Below are positions 18,239-30,400 of a DNA stretch of 56,730 nt, in pieces. Each line of letters begins with the position of its first letter. Position 1 is the stretch's first letter. Location of the stretch: assembly GCA_018436855.1 (NCBI GenBank), contig JAHDKO010000012.1:1-56730 (forward strand), written 5' to 3'. The notes beneath the pieces were generated by a model that made no database searches, was not told the DNA's origin, and saw nothing but the letters and a program-made list of their open reading frames with translations. The position numbers were made by a program, and so were the translations under genes. Source of the stretch: Deltaproteobacteria bacterium (GTDB lineage Bacteria > Desulfobacterota > Desulfomonilia > UBA1062).

Positions 18239-18835
18239 TCATGATCCCGGCGGCAGGTCTGTCAGCAACATGATCACCCCTCTTCTGATCATCATCACGG
18301 CTATGGCGGCAAGAAGCAGATTGGCGATCTTCGAGATGATCCTGGCCCCCGCGCTCCCCAGAATGAGGTTGAGGCTGTTGCCGAACAGGAACACCAGGCC
18401 AGCGATCATGATGTTCGCGACAAGGGCCGTGGCCGTGGGCACGGCGCCGTAGGTATTCAGAAGCAGGATCGATGTGGTGAGCACCGCAGGCCCCGCGATG
18501 AGCGGGACACCGAGCGGAACCGCGCCCAGGTTCTTTCTGTCCACCTCGTTCTCGGGTTTGCCCGGGGTGATCACGTCGCTCAGGGCAATGATGAATATCA
18601 GGAGACCGCCCGCCATCATGAAGTCTGCGATCGTGATGCCCAGAAGACGGAGCAGCTCGCGCCCGCCGAAGAGAAAGAGAATGGCCACCACACCGGCGGT
18701 CAGGACGGACTCGATGACGATCCTTCGCACGACCCTGCGGGGCATGCCTTCCGTGAGACCCAGGAACAAAGGAAGGGTCCCGATCGCATCCACGGCCACG
18801 AACAGGGGCACGAAACAGAGCCAGAACTCGTTCAT
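18239..18835 (-). CDS. MarC/UPF0056 family integral membrane protein
   Basis: A 198-residue protein when started at ATG 18835 (MNEFWLCFVPLFVAVDAIG); longer in-frame starts would add a non-hydrophobic tail absent from the family. There are six hydrophobic segments. The family pattern is evident in LFVAVDAIGTLPLFLGLT near the N-terminus and PLGVPLIAGPAVLTTSILL in the middle. MarC proteins are inner-membrane proteins of unknown transport function; the name came from a multiple-antibiotic-resistance locus, but a role in resistance is not supported. No operon partner. Confidence 0.88.
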   Translation of the reverse strand: MNEFWLCFVPLFVAVDAIGTLPLFLGLTEGMPRRVVRRIVIESVLTAGVVAILFLFGGRELLRLLGITIADFMMAGGLLIFIIALSDVITPGKPENEVDRKNLGAVPLGVPLIAGPAVLTTSILLLNTYGAVPTATALVANIMIAGLVFLFGNSLNLILGSAGARIISKIANLLLAAIAVMMIRRGVIMLLTDLPPGS

Positions 18836-19090
18836 CAGGCAAACCGTCCTTTCTCTTTGCATCGCCTTCAAGCGAGGAGCATTCACCCCGAGCCGGACAG
18901 GAGAAAAACCCTCCCCCACCGCGCTCCGTCATAGAGCTACAATACGGCGAACGGACAAAATGAACAGATGCTGCTTTCCGGCTGTGCAGAATCCTTCTTT
19001 CTTTCAGTGCCTGTCACGCCCTGCCCTCTTGCAGACAATGATCCAAGACCTTAGTATCTATGGAGAGATAACCGGATTGAGGAGGGAACC

Positions 19091-20248
19091 ATGGCCAAAG
19101 ATTATTACCGGATCCTGGGGGTTCCCAGAGACGCTACTGCACAGCAGATCAAGGAGGCATACCGCAAGCTCTCCAGAAAGTGGCATCCCGACATCAACCC
19201 GGGCAACAAGGAGGCTGAAGAGAAGTTCAAGGAGATCAGCAGTGCCTACGATGTCCTGGGCAGCGAGGACAAGCGCAGGCTCTACGACGAGTTCGGCGAG
19301 GAGGCGCTCCATCCGGGCTTCGACGAGCAGCGGGCCCGGCAGTACCAGCAATGGTCCGCGGGCGCGCAGCCGGGTGCCGGCGCGGGTCGGGAGCCTGGTG
19401 GGGAATGGTCGGCGGAGGATTTCGGCCGCTTCCGGAGCTACGAGGACCTATTCGGGAACATATTCGACTTCGGCTTCGGCCAGGAAGGGCAGACCTTCCG
19501 CGAGCAGGCCCGCGGAAGGGACCTGGAGTACGAGATGAACATCGATCTTATCCCGGCGCTCAAGGGCTTCGAGAGCGAGATCGCGATGGACAAGGCCCGG
19601 ATCTGCCCCACTTGCCAGGGACGCGGCATCGACCCCCAGACCGGGACATCCACGTGCACGGTGTGCGGCGGATCCGGCCGGGTGAGCGTTGCCAGGGGTC
19701 CCATGCAGTTCACCAAGACCTGCCCCCACTGCCGCGGAACCGGCAAGATGGGAAAGCCCTGCCCTACCTGCGCCGGCCAGGGCATGGTGCAGGGGGTTGA
19801 AAGGATCAAGGTCACCATTCCCCCGGGTGTCAGGGAAGGTTCGCGTGTCCGGGTGGCCGGCAAGGGAGAGCCCGCAGGCAGAAGCGGCACTCCCGGAGAC
19901 CTCTATCTCATCATCCACGTCAGGGAGCACCCGGTTCTCAGACGCGAGGGCGACAACCTGGCCATGGACGTTCCGGTCACGGTCCGCGAGGCCATGGCGG
20001 GCGGGGCTGTCACGGTGCCCACCGTGGACGGCCGGATCAAGGTCAAGGTACCGCCCGGGAGCCAGAGCGGCCAGGTCCTCAAGGTCAGGGGAAAGGGGGC
20101 GCTGAATCCGAAGACCGGGAAACACGGAGACCTCCTGATCCGCCTGGTGGTCAAGGTACCCAGGACACAAGACCGGGAGGCCCTGGACGCGGCGGAGAGA
20201 ATCGACCGGCTCTATGCCGGGGACGTGAGAGAGGGGTTGAGGCTGTAG
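19091..20248 (+). CDS. dnaJ: DnaJ-type co-chaperone with zinc finger
   Basis: A 385-residue Hsp40 preceded by GAGGAGG. It has an N-terminal J domain with the HPD triad at residues 32-34 (KWHPDINPG), a modest Gly-rich linker (about 85-125) and a zinc domain of four CxxCxGxG repeats (CPTCQGRG, CTVCGGSG, CPHCRGTG, CPTCAGQG). The C-terminal substrate-binding domain follows (KVTIPPGVREGSRVRV, LYLIIHV). It stimulates the DnaK ATPase and hands over unfolded clients. It is not linked to dnaK/grpE here. A CbpM-like modulator lies 18 kb away. An extra dnaJ-like copy elsewhere in the genome is likely, so dnaJ versus a second paralogue is unresolved. Confidence 0.92.
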   Translation: MAKDYYRILGVPRDATAQQIKEAYRKLSRKWHPDINPGNKEAEEKFKEISSAYDVLGSEDKRRLYDEFGEEALHPGFDEQRARQYQQWSAGAQPGAGAGREPGGEWSAEDFGRFRSYEDLFGNIFDFGFGQEGQTFREQARGRDLEYEMNIDLIPALKGFESEIAMDKARICPTCQGRGIDPQTGTSTCTVCGGSGRVSVARGPMQFTKTCPHCRGTGKMGKPCPTCAGQGMVQGVERIKVTIPPGVREGSRVRVAGKGEPAGRSGTPGDLYLIIHVREHPVLRREGDNLAMDVPVTVREAMAGGAVTVPTVDGRIKVKVPPGSQSGQVLKVRGKGALNPKTGKHGDLLIRLVVKVPRTQDREALDAAERIDRLYAGDVREGLRL

Positions 20249-20511
20249 TCTCCCGCGTCTGTATCGCTACCCCGCGACGGAGTCGCCGCCCGGGCCAGGC
20301 AGGCTTGGGAACGGTCCGCTCGCGTGGAAAAATCCGTGGGTATCAGAAGCCTTCCCGTCTCATGAGAAAACATCTTTCCAAATAAGGGAATATATTTTCC
20401 AATGCCTCATGTTTCCTTCTGATTCCACACAAAAATACCTTTACTTACGGCATATTGCGTGATTACAAAATGGTCATGATCTTGCATGTGCTGATATTAT
20501 TTATAAATATT

Positions 20512-21213
20512 ATGAAAAATGACATTGCAAAGGGGCATAAGACAAGATGCGCATACGCGCTGCTCTTACTCCATTTATTTTTTCTTTTCGCCTGCGGATG
20601 CAGCGTCAGGAGCGACGGAACCGGGGCCCCAAGAGATACGATCATGATCGAAGGCCTCAGTTCCAGAGCGCAGGACTCATATGAAGAGGTGAGCAAAGAG
20701 GGTGACCCATCGGAATACCGTGCAAGTACGGATACAACCGGGAAAACAGAGACTCCTGCCATGGCGCCCGTTCAAGGCCCACTTCCGCTGGAGCCTGGAA
20801 AATCTTACACTGAAACGATTACCCTGAACATCCAGTTCGATACGAACGAGTATGTCGTCAAAGATATATACCTCGGCGAACTGGCCCGGTTCGCCCGTGT
20901 CCTGAAGAATCATCCCGATCTCTATATCACGATCGAGGGGCATACGGATAACACCGGCCATGCCGGGAGCAATCTGGAGCTTTCCCGGAAACGCGCCGGG
21001 AGCGTGAAGGATCACCTGGTGTCTCAAGGAGTCGATGTTTCCCGCATCGCAGTGCAGGGTCATGGCGAGAGCAAACCCATCGCGGGCAACGGCACGGAAG
21101 AAGGAAAACGTAAAAATCGCAGGGTTGATGCAACGGTAGAGTACGAGAAAGCCGTTTTTCTCAAGAAAAAGACGAAAAACAGCCCCCCCGCCTCACCATT
21201 ACCCCTTTTGTAG
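20512..21213 (+). CDS. OmpA-family lipoprotein (Pal/YiaD-like)
   Basis: A 233-residue protein started at ATG 20512; a TTG 19 codons upstream would add a second hydrophobic stretch before the signal. The signal peptide ends in LFFLFACGC, a plausible lipobox (Leu-Phe-Ala-Cys). After a variable linker, residues about 100-220 form the OmpA C-terminal peptidoglycan-binding domain: NIQFDTNEYVVKD, TIEGHTDNTGHAGSN, LELSRKRAGSVKDHL, and RRVDATVEY, with the diaminopimelate-binding Asp and Arg positions kept. It probably ties the outer membrane to the cell wall. It lies 27 nt before the 67-codon ORF and the two-partner secretion pair, on the same strand, in a notably AT-rich stretch (20340-20580). It may assist the exoprotein. 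Confidence 0.88.
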   Translation: MKNDIAKGHKTRCAYALLLLHLFFLFACGCSVRSDGTGAPRDTIMIEGLSSRAQDSYEEVSKEGDPSEYRASTDTTGKTETPAMAPVQGPLPLEPGKSYTETITLNIQFDTNEYVVKDIYLGELARFARVLKNHPDLYITIEGHTDNTGHAGSNLELSRKRAGSVKDHLVSQGVDVSRIAVQGHGESKPIAGNGTEEGKRKNRRVDATVEYEKAVFLKKKTKNSPPASPLPLL

Positions 21214-21240
21214 CTCATGTCATTCTGACAGGGAGAACTC

Positions 21241-21444
21241 ATGCACACCACACAATATTCGAGATTCCGGAAACGGGCCGGTGGACGTGCACCAAGTGGA
21301 GATATCCATGGGAATATAATTTCTCATGAGTTCACTACTCGACTCATTCATAAAAAAAGATTCATGCATGTGCTCACCGATCTTCTCAAGGAGCATGAAG
21401 AGACGAGCCATTTTATGAGCAGGCGCATGCGGAGGAAAACATGA
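21241..21444 (+). CDS. 67-residue basic ORF coupled to the exoprotein gene
   Basis: This ORF starts at ATG 21241 with GGGAG 5 nt upstream. Its stop overlaps the exoprotein start as ATGA (21441-21444). The product is basic and has no signal peptide (KKRFMHVLTDLL, SRRMRRKT at the C-terminus). No family recognised. The good ribosome site and the overlap suggest it is translated and coupled to the giant gene, either as a small protein or as a leader that tunes translation. Confidence 0.45.
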   Translation: MHTTQYSRFRKRAGGRAPSGDIHGNIISHEFTTRLIHKKRFMHVLTDLLKEHEETSHFMSRRMRRKT

Positions 21445-24400
21445 AAAGAAATCCTTCTTGGAGCTTTTTCCGTCGCTTTCACAGGAGGTCCAGCACGATC
21501 AGGCCCATCGCCGCAGTCCTGACCATCTTCTCTTTCTTCCTTTCGAATATCGTCTTTGCCGCGCAGATCGTAACGGACGGCATGACCGACACCCAGGTAT
21601 CCGCGCCGGTTGATAACGTCACGAACGTGACCACAACCACCATCCACGGCATCAACGCGTTCAATTCATTCTCTGAGTTCAATGTGTACTCCGGGGATAC
21701 CGTCAACCTCCATGTTCCGGACAGCACGCTCAATCTGGTGAACATGGTCCATTCAGAGGCAACCACGGTAAACGGCCTGTTGAACTCCATCCAGAACGGC
21801 CAAATCGGCGGGAACGTTTTTTTCCTGAATCCCCATGGGTTCGTGGTGGGGCAGCAAGGCGTGATGAATGTCGGCTCACTGACCGTTGCCACTCCCACGG
21901 TGAGTTTCATGGAAGGGTTCTTCGACTCTCCCGGGAACCCCTCCCCTGCATCAGCGGACATGTTGTTTACCGGAGCCGTGCCGATCCGGGAAAACGGGCT
22001 CATCTCCATCCAGGGAACGGTCAACGCCATAAACGACATCACCCTGCTCGGCGGGAACGTGAATATCGCCGGAACCGGCCTTCTGACGACGGGCGCCTAT
22101 TTCGACTGGGACGACGTCAATTTCAGCGACGTGGTGAATACCGGCGAGATCGAGGACGGTGCGGTCTTTTCGATCGAGAACGGAAACATCTACATCCGAG
22201 CTCTGGACGAGGTCGATCACAGCGGGATCATGAAGACCGACCCGGCCGATTACTCCGGCCCTGAAGACGTCGAAGCCGGAAACGTCGAGATCAGCGCAGG
22301 CGGGTCCATCAGCCTGCACGAGGATGCCGTCATCTCCACGAGAAATGCGTCCAATGGAGCGGACCTTCTCGCAGCCGGTTCTCTGGGAAGCTCCGGAGAG
22401 CTGACAATGAGCGCCCCGGAAATCATTCTCGAGGCTGGCTCGAAGCTCCTTTCACACGTCGAAGACGGCAGCCTCCACCGGGCCGGAGACATCACGCTCG
22501 AGGCAGTCAATATCGAGGAAACGCCGTTGATCCGGCTGGCGGGCAATGAGAGCAAGACAGCCACGATCTCGATCGACGGCGCAACGATCAGGGGAGGGAA
22601 CATCGACATAACCGCCCGGGCAGGCGACTCGAACCCGGAAGACGGGGCACCCGCGATCCAGGACAACTGGACATTCGGAGAGCTCGAGACCCTGCTCGAC
22701 GACAACGTCTCGCTGCCCGCGGCCGTCATGATCAAGCGCGCCGAAGCCGCGATCAAGATCAACGAAGACCCGGCAAACCAGACCGTCATCTCCTCGAGCG
22801 GAAACGTGAACATCAATGCCGTCTCCACGGCGGACGGGACGGTGAAGGCGATCAGCGGCGGAACCGATCCGCTCACGAACAATCCGGTAACCAACATCTT
22901 CAGCGTCGGCTACAGCAAGGCTGAGGCGACCGCAAAGGTCGAGGTCGGAACAGGAGTTGTCATCGACGCCGCAGGCGATGTCTCGCTTCAATCCGATGCG
23001 TCCGCAACGGCGAGCGCCACGGCGCGCACCTCCCAGAACCTGGGCATCGGGCCCTCCAGCCGCAACAACATCGCGGTTTCCCTTGCCATTGCGAATTCCG
23101 GCACCACCTCTCACGCCACCGTGGCCGAGGGGTCCTCTGTCACCGCGGGCGGCACGGTCGCTGTCCACGCCAGGGGGCAGAGCACGAACATCGCCAGCGC
23201 CGAGACAGGCACCTATGACGACGGGCTGGCGGGAGTCGCAATCGGGCTGGGCTTCTCAAATGCGGATATCCTGGCCAGGGTGGGCGGGACCCTGACGTCC
23301 GAAGGCGTGCTGCCGGTCTTCAATCCGGCCACTGCCGTGACGGATGGGGCCTTCGATCTCGGCGTTGATCACGGGCTGATCACGGGCCAGCAGGTGAAAT
23401 ACGATAACGGCGGGGGAGCCGGCATCAGCGGGCTCGAACACGGGAAGACCTACTATGTCATCGTCGACAGCCTGAACCCGGGCCAGGTGAGGCTTGCGGA
23501 AACCTTTGAGAAGGCCCTGGCCAATGATGCAATCACTGCGATCGATGCCGCTGTCGCGACAGGGAGCGCTCACCGGTTCATCCAGGGCATCGATGTCGCG
23601 GCCGAGCTCGCGGCCCAGGAAACCGCGAGCGGCGTCGCCGGCATCCGGGGAGACCCGCTGGTCAAGGACGCCCTGCTCAAGGGCGAGGTTGCGCCCTTTC
23701 TCCCCTTCATTCTCACCGGGGCCACCAAAGGGCTCAGGAACCATGTCGGTGGATGGTGGGGAGGCGATACCGACTGGAGCCTGGCCGGGAGCCTCGCCTA
23801 TGCCGACGTCGACAACACGGTGAAAGCGGAGGTAGGCGGCGCGGCGGTCCTGAAGGCGAGAATGGACGTGAATGTCGCGGCAGAGATCACGGACAGGGTC
23901 CAGACCGTTGCCGAGTCCGTCATCGCCCAGCAGGAACCCGACCCGGGAAGCGAAGACCTCGACAAGGCCATCAGCACTGCCGTCATCGCGGGCTCGTACA
24001 ACAATACCGCCAAAGCGATCATCTCGAGCAACGCCCGGGTGGATGCCGGACGCCGGCTGGACGTCGATGCGGGCATCACCTACCCTTTCCTGACCGAACC
24101 GGGCCTCTCGCTGCTCCCCTTCACCATGGAGGACTTCGAGAGCCCGGCAAAGCTCGGGACCGTTCTCGACCAGAAGCTCGGTATCCAGAGCCTGCTGTTC
24201 AACTCCTGGGCGCGAAGCGTAGCGACCGGGGGCGATCTCGGGATCTCCGGGTCCGTGGATTACATGAGCTTCACGAATACGGCCGAGGCCGTCATCGAAA
24301 AGAACGCCCTGATCAACCAGGACAGCCATTACCGCACCACGGACCAGAGCGTGTCCGTCAATGCGGCAACCCAGATGAACCTGATCGACATGTCCGGGGT

Positions 24401-27400
24401 CTTCGACCTCAACCTCCAGGTCTCCACCCTGACGAACATGACGGCCTGGGATCACCCCTTCGCGGAATGGGTCGACATGGGCGCAACCGGTAAGACCGGG
24501 GCCGGCGGTTCTGTTCTGCTCATGTTCCTCGACAACACCACGATTGCCAGAATAGAGGACGGGGCATCGGTCTCCACGGGCCCACAGGGCGGCCTGAGCG
24601 TGGGCACGCGCACGGATGTCACGAGCATCGCCCTGGCACAGTCAGGCTCCAAGGCAAAGACCTTCGGGGTGGCCGGCACCTTTTCCTACATCGACCACAA
24701 AGACGAAACCCTCGCGTTCATCGACAGCGGGGCAAAAGTGAGCGGCGGAAAGGTGAATATCTCGGCAACGGATGACACGCTTCTCTTCAACGTTGCCGGC
24801 GGCGTCATCAAGGGAGAGAACATGGGCGTGGGCGCTTCCGTCTCCATCAACGCGATCGAGCGTGATACCCGGGCGCTCATCGGGCACGCTGCATTCGATC
24901 CATCCGCGTGCCTCATCGGAGGCGACATCATCGACCTCGGCTACGAGCACGGCTATGAGACGGGCGATACGGTGGTCTACCTGAGCGGCGGCGGCGCAAG
25001 CATCGACGGGCTGGAGAACGGGAAGGCCTATGAGGTCATGGTCGTGGATGAAACCAGGATCAGCCTCATGGATACGGAAACAGGCGCGGTCATCGACCTG
25101 GCCGCAGCCGCAGACATGGGCGCTTCGCACATGCTCGTCAGGGAAGATGGGTCCCTGAGCTCGGAGAGCGATGTCAGCCTCACGGCCGCGAACACGGGAT
25201 CCTTAAGCTCCTATTCGCTGGCCGCAGCCGTTGTAACCAGCAAGAATGACGATGAAACACAGGAAGAGACCTCGCCCATGCCGGATACAATCGCCGACGA
25301 CGACCCGCTCGACGGCGTTTCCCTGCCGCGGCTGTTCAACGAAGAAGAGGACGGGGGAGACGCGCAGCCCGAGAAAAAGCCCAAGGCGGCCATATCCGTG
25401 GCCGGCGACGTCTCGGTCAACCTGATCACGGACAGGACACATGCCGGCATCACGGGCGCGAACACAGTCGAGGCAGAGGATGTCGACCTCTCCGCGCTCA
25501 GCGACAGCACCATCAGCTCCATTGCCGGGGCCGCCACAATGGCGGGCTCGGAGGGAACATCCGTAGGCCTCGCCGGCTCGGTCACCTTCAATGAGCTGGA
25601 TATCGAGACGAACGCCTCCATACAAGACTCGTCCCTGGATCTTTCCGGAGACCTCGGGCTTTCGGCCGAGACGGAAGGGACCATAAGAACGATCTCCGCA
25701 AGCGGATCGCTGGAGAGAAAGGACAAAGGGTACGGGCTCGCTGGCTCCGTGTCCGTCAACCAGATCGACAGCGACACCTATGCCTCCATCTCCCGGTCGG
25801 ATATCGAGTCGGCGGCAACGGTCGATGTCTCGGCAGAGGACGACACGTCTATCCGGTCGATCGCGGGATCCGCGAGCTACGGCGGCAAGGCAGGCATCGG
25901 CGCCTCGGTGGCGGTCAACATCACGGACAATGACACTGAGGCCTCTGTGCAGGATTCGGACATCGCGGCAGGCGGCGACATCATGGTTTCCGCCGACGAG
26001 AGGAGCGGGATCAAAACGGTCGCAGCCTCTCTCGGCGCGTCCAAGGACGGCATGGCAATCGCGGGGTCTGCCGCGGTGAGCGACCTGACCAACACGACAA
26101 AGGCGTATATCGAAGGCAAAAAGACCGGCGGCGTCACGGCGGACGGAAATGTCTCCCTGGCAGCTGCCGACGATGCGGACATCCTGTCCGTGGCCGGGAA
26201 CATCGCGATCGCCAAGGGGTCCGGGGGCATAGGCGGGGCCGGCTTCGGCGGCGCGGCCTCGATCGTCGTCACGGACAACACGGTGGAGTCGTATATCGGA
26301 AGCGGCAGCGTTGTGACGGCCAAGGGGCTGGGAGACGGCGGGATCGACGTGTACACCGGGGAAAAGGACCACGATGGCAACCGGCTCACGGAGAACATGA
26401 AAGGCGTTTCCGTCACCGCCACCTCGCATGAGGACATCCTCAGCGTGGCAGCGGGCGGTACAGGAGCCGAGAAGCTCGCCGTCCAGGGAAGCGCCGCGGT
26501 CCATACGCTCGATGAAAAGACAGAGGCCTATATCGGATCAGGGGCTGAAGTCACTGCAGGCGAGCCGGGAGGAACCGGGCAGAGCGTGAACGTCCTTGCA
26601 TCGGACGAAACCGATATCACCGGCATCGCCGGGGCGGCCATGGGCAGCCTGCAGGGCGGCATCGGCGCGGGCGCCGACGTGGGCGTGATCTCGAAGAACA
26701 CCCGGGCATACATCGGGAACAACGGGGTCGTGGATGCGGCGGAGAACATCACGATCCAGGCATCGTCCAAGGAGGACATCAACTCGATCGCCGGAACGGT
26801 CGCAGTCGGCAAGAACTGGGCCTTCGGCGGCGCGGCCTCTGTCTACGCCATTACCAATCAGACAAAGGCCTATATCGAGGGGGGTGACATCTCCACCACA
26901 GACATACACGCAGACGGGAGCATCGTGATCTCCGCCTCGAACTCCTCCGAGATCGACAGCATAGCCGGAAGCGGTGTTTTCGGCATGTCGGCGGGCATCG
27001 GGGCCTCGGCGGCAACCACGGTCATCGACAAGACCACCGAGGCGTTCATCGGGAAAAACGCCACGGTGACGGCCGACGGAAACCGGGATGCCGTCGAGAT
27101 CGCGACGGGCAGGTTCATCGTCCAGACGCATGACAACACGGGCGACGACTATGACGTGGATGCATCGGATACGGCGAACCTCAACATGGATACCGACATC
27201 GATACCACAAAGGTCGCTTCCGCCGGAGCAAAGGAGCTGAGGGGGCTTGCAGTCACGGCCCTTTCAAAAGACGACGTGTCGAGCATAGCGGCAAGCGGCG
27301 GCGGGTCCGGGACCGTCGCAATCAACCTGGCCGGGTCTGTCAATGTCATCGGGAACAATACCTCGGCCTACATCGACCAGGGCGCGAAGATCAACGAGGA

Positions 27401-30400
27401 CCAGATCTCCGCAGGCAACGGCCAGTCCGTGCTCGTGGCGGCCGGGACCGATTTGCGCCACCTGGGCATCGGCGCAGCCGTGTCCATCGGCGGTCAGGTG
27501 GGCCTCGGGCCCGCGGCCGAGGTCACGGTGGTCGACAACAACACCAGGGCCTTCATCGGCAAATCCGCCCGGGTCAATGCGGCAGAGGACGTGGAGGTCA
27601 TCGCCGAATCCACGCAGGACATCATATCCATCGCAGGCGCCGGAGCTTTGGGTGTGGGCGCGGTCGGACTGGCCGGGGCCGTGCCGGTCATCTCGATCGA
27701 CAACGAGACATCCGCGTATGTAGAAGGCACGGCACAGGGCGAGCAGTCCACCCGCGTCGATGCGGACGGCAACATCGCCATATCAGCCAGCGACCGGACA
27801 GAGACGGACATCGTCGCAGGCAGCGTGGCAGGCGGCCTCGTAGGGGTCGGCGGCGCTGTCGGCGTGACGATCATCGAGAAGGATACCACAGCCTTTGCCG
27901 GGAGCAATGCCGAGATCGATGCAAAGGGAAATTCGTCCGGCTCCGTGTCCGCCTGTTCCGGGATGGACAATCAGGGCGGTCTCTTGACAAAGGATGTGAA
28001 AGGGCTGTCCATAAGGGCCGAATCCAGCGAAGACTTCTCCACGATCACGGGCGCGGGCGCAGGCGGTTTTGCCGGTGTGGCAGGCGCGGTGGCGGTCAGC
28101 ACAATCGACTCGAGCACATCGGCATACATCGGCAGCGGCGCGAAGGTGAACCAGAACAATGCCGGTGCCAATGCGGAGCAGGACGTGAATGTCTCCGCGG
28201 TCAACACCTTAAGCGGCTTCGCTGTTTCGGGCAGCATCGCAGGCGGTGCGGTGGGCCTTTCGGGCGGGCTGGGCTTCCACACGGTCCAGAACGACGTTTC
28301 CGCCCACCTGGGCGATCAGGCACGGGTCAAAGCGGCCCGGGACGTTGAGCTCACCGCCCTTTCGAACAAAGAGGCCGAGACCTACGCGGTGAGCGCGGCA
28401 GGGGGCGCCGTGGGCCTGGCCGGGGGTGTTACGGTCCTGACCATCGGCGAGATGCCTGACGATGCATCTGTGCAGGACCTCGCCGCACAAGGGGGCAACG
28501 AGGACTACACGAACCCGTCGGAGTATGCGAACGAGCAGGCAGGGTACGATTTCATGGGCGCCGCCCTGAGCGACACCTACGGCATGGACAGCATCAAGAG
28601 CGAGACAAGCCAGGCCACATCGGCTGTGACCGTCGCACCCACGGCAGCCCCTGCGGGCACGTCGGCGTTCATCGGAAAGAGCGCCACGGTCGAGGCCGGC
28701 AGGGACATTCTGATCACGGCACACGAGCGCATCGACGCTGACATGATCTCCGGAAGCGCCGCTACCGGGCTTGCCAGCCTGGGGGGCGGCGTCGGGATAG
28801 CGAAGGTCCGCAGCCAGGTCAGGGCCTATATCGACGACGACATCCCCGGCCACACCTCCTCCATCAATGCAACAGGCGACATCGACATCTCCGCAAGCCT
28901 CGACGAAAAGACCCTCAACCAGGCCTTTGCCGGCGGCCTGTCCGCCTTTGTGGGCGTCTCGGGGGCCGTCACCTATACGGACAACGACTACCTGGTCGAT
29001 GCCCATATCGGCAGGAATGTGGCCGTAAACCAGGCCGATACCGTTTCCGTGTCGGCACGATCCAGCACGGACGACAAGTCCGAGAGCCTGGAAGGGACAA
29101 TATCCGGCGGGCTGCCCATCGGCGTGTCCTATGCCGAGGTGGATTCGGACGGCTCGACATCGGCCTATGTGGATGACGGCGTCAGGATCGGAACATCGGA
29201 CGAGGCAACCGTGAACAGCCTCGAGATCTCGGCCTCTGCTTCCGGCAAGGCAGACGCGGACTCCAAACACCTGGCCGGCGGCATCATCGCAGGCGGATAC
29301 AACGAAGCGGACTCCAGCGTCAATCCCACCGTTATCGCAGCCGCAGGCTCGGATGCGCGGATCACCCTTGAAGGAAACCTCGACATCACGTCACGGGCGG
29401 ACGTGAGCAGCACGGCATACACCTGGGGAGACAACTTCGGTGCGGTTGCGGTCGGAGCCGGGGTGGTCGAGGCCTCGGCAAGGCCTGTGGTGAAGGCGTA
29501 TATCGAGGGCGGCGACGACTCAGCCGTCTCGGCCGGAGAAAACATCTCCATCAGGGCCTTCGGGAACCATGACCTGGACGGCGTGGAGCAGGCGAGACTC
29601 ATAAAGGCCGAGAACGACGCAGTCGGTGGGAGCCTTTTCTTCAGCCATGTCAGTCCGTCGGCAACCGCGACCAGCGACTGGACGGTCGAGGCATATATCG
29701 GAGCGGACGCCGATGTCGAGGCCGAGGGAGATGTGGAGATCCTCGCCAAGAGCCATTCCGGCGAGGTCGTATCGGACGTGAACGGGAAGTCGTACTCCCT
29801 GGCGGGCCTCGGGAACAACATATCCTCCACCACGGTCACCAACACCGTAAGCGCCCATGTGGACGAAGACGTTTTCCTGTCCGCGAAATCCATAGACGTA
29901 AACGCCCAGGGGAAGAGCAATGCCTATGCGACGACGTATGGAGGCGCCGGAGGCATCATCGCGGGGGCATCGGCCAGTGCCGGCACGAATGTGACGAACA
30001 CGGTGAGCGCCTATCTGGCCGGGAACGATGATGGAGCAGCGCAGATAAGCGCCAGCACGGATATCGCCGTTTCCGCCCTGTCGGACGTTGTTTTCAATGC
30101 CCATGGGGCAAGTACAGGCTACGGGTTCGTGGGAAGCAACGGTGTCAGGACCAGCAACACGGTTACTTCGACCGCCAGGGCATATATCGGCCAGGATGCG
30201 GATCTCCTGGCCGGAGAGGACATCCTCGTGGCCGCAGCCAATCGTGTTACAAAGCCCTTCATCGGTGCCAACCTGAGCGCGGGCGCAGGAGGGTTCTGGG
30301 GCGGGCCTGCGGGGGACAGCGTCACGACCATTACGAATATTGCAGAGGCATATGCTGTTGGAAACAGCACTATTGACAGCGGCAACAGGATCGAAGCACA

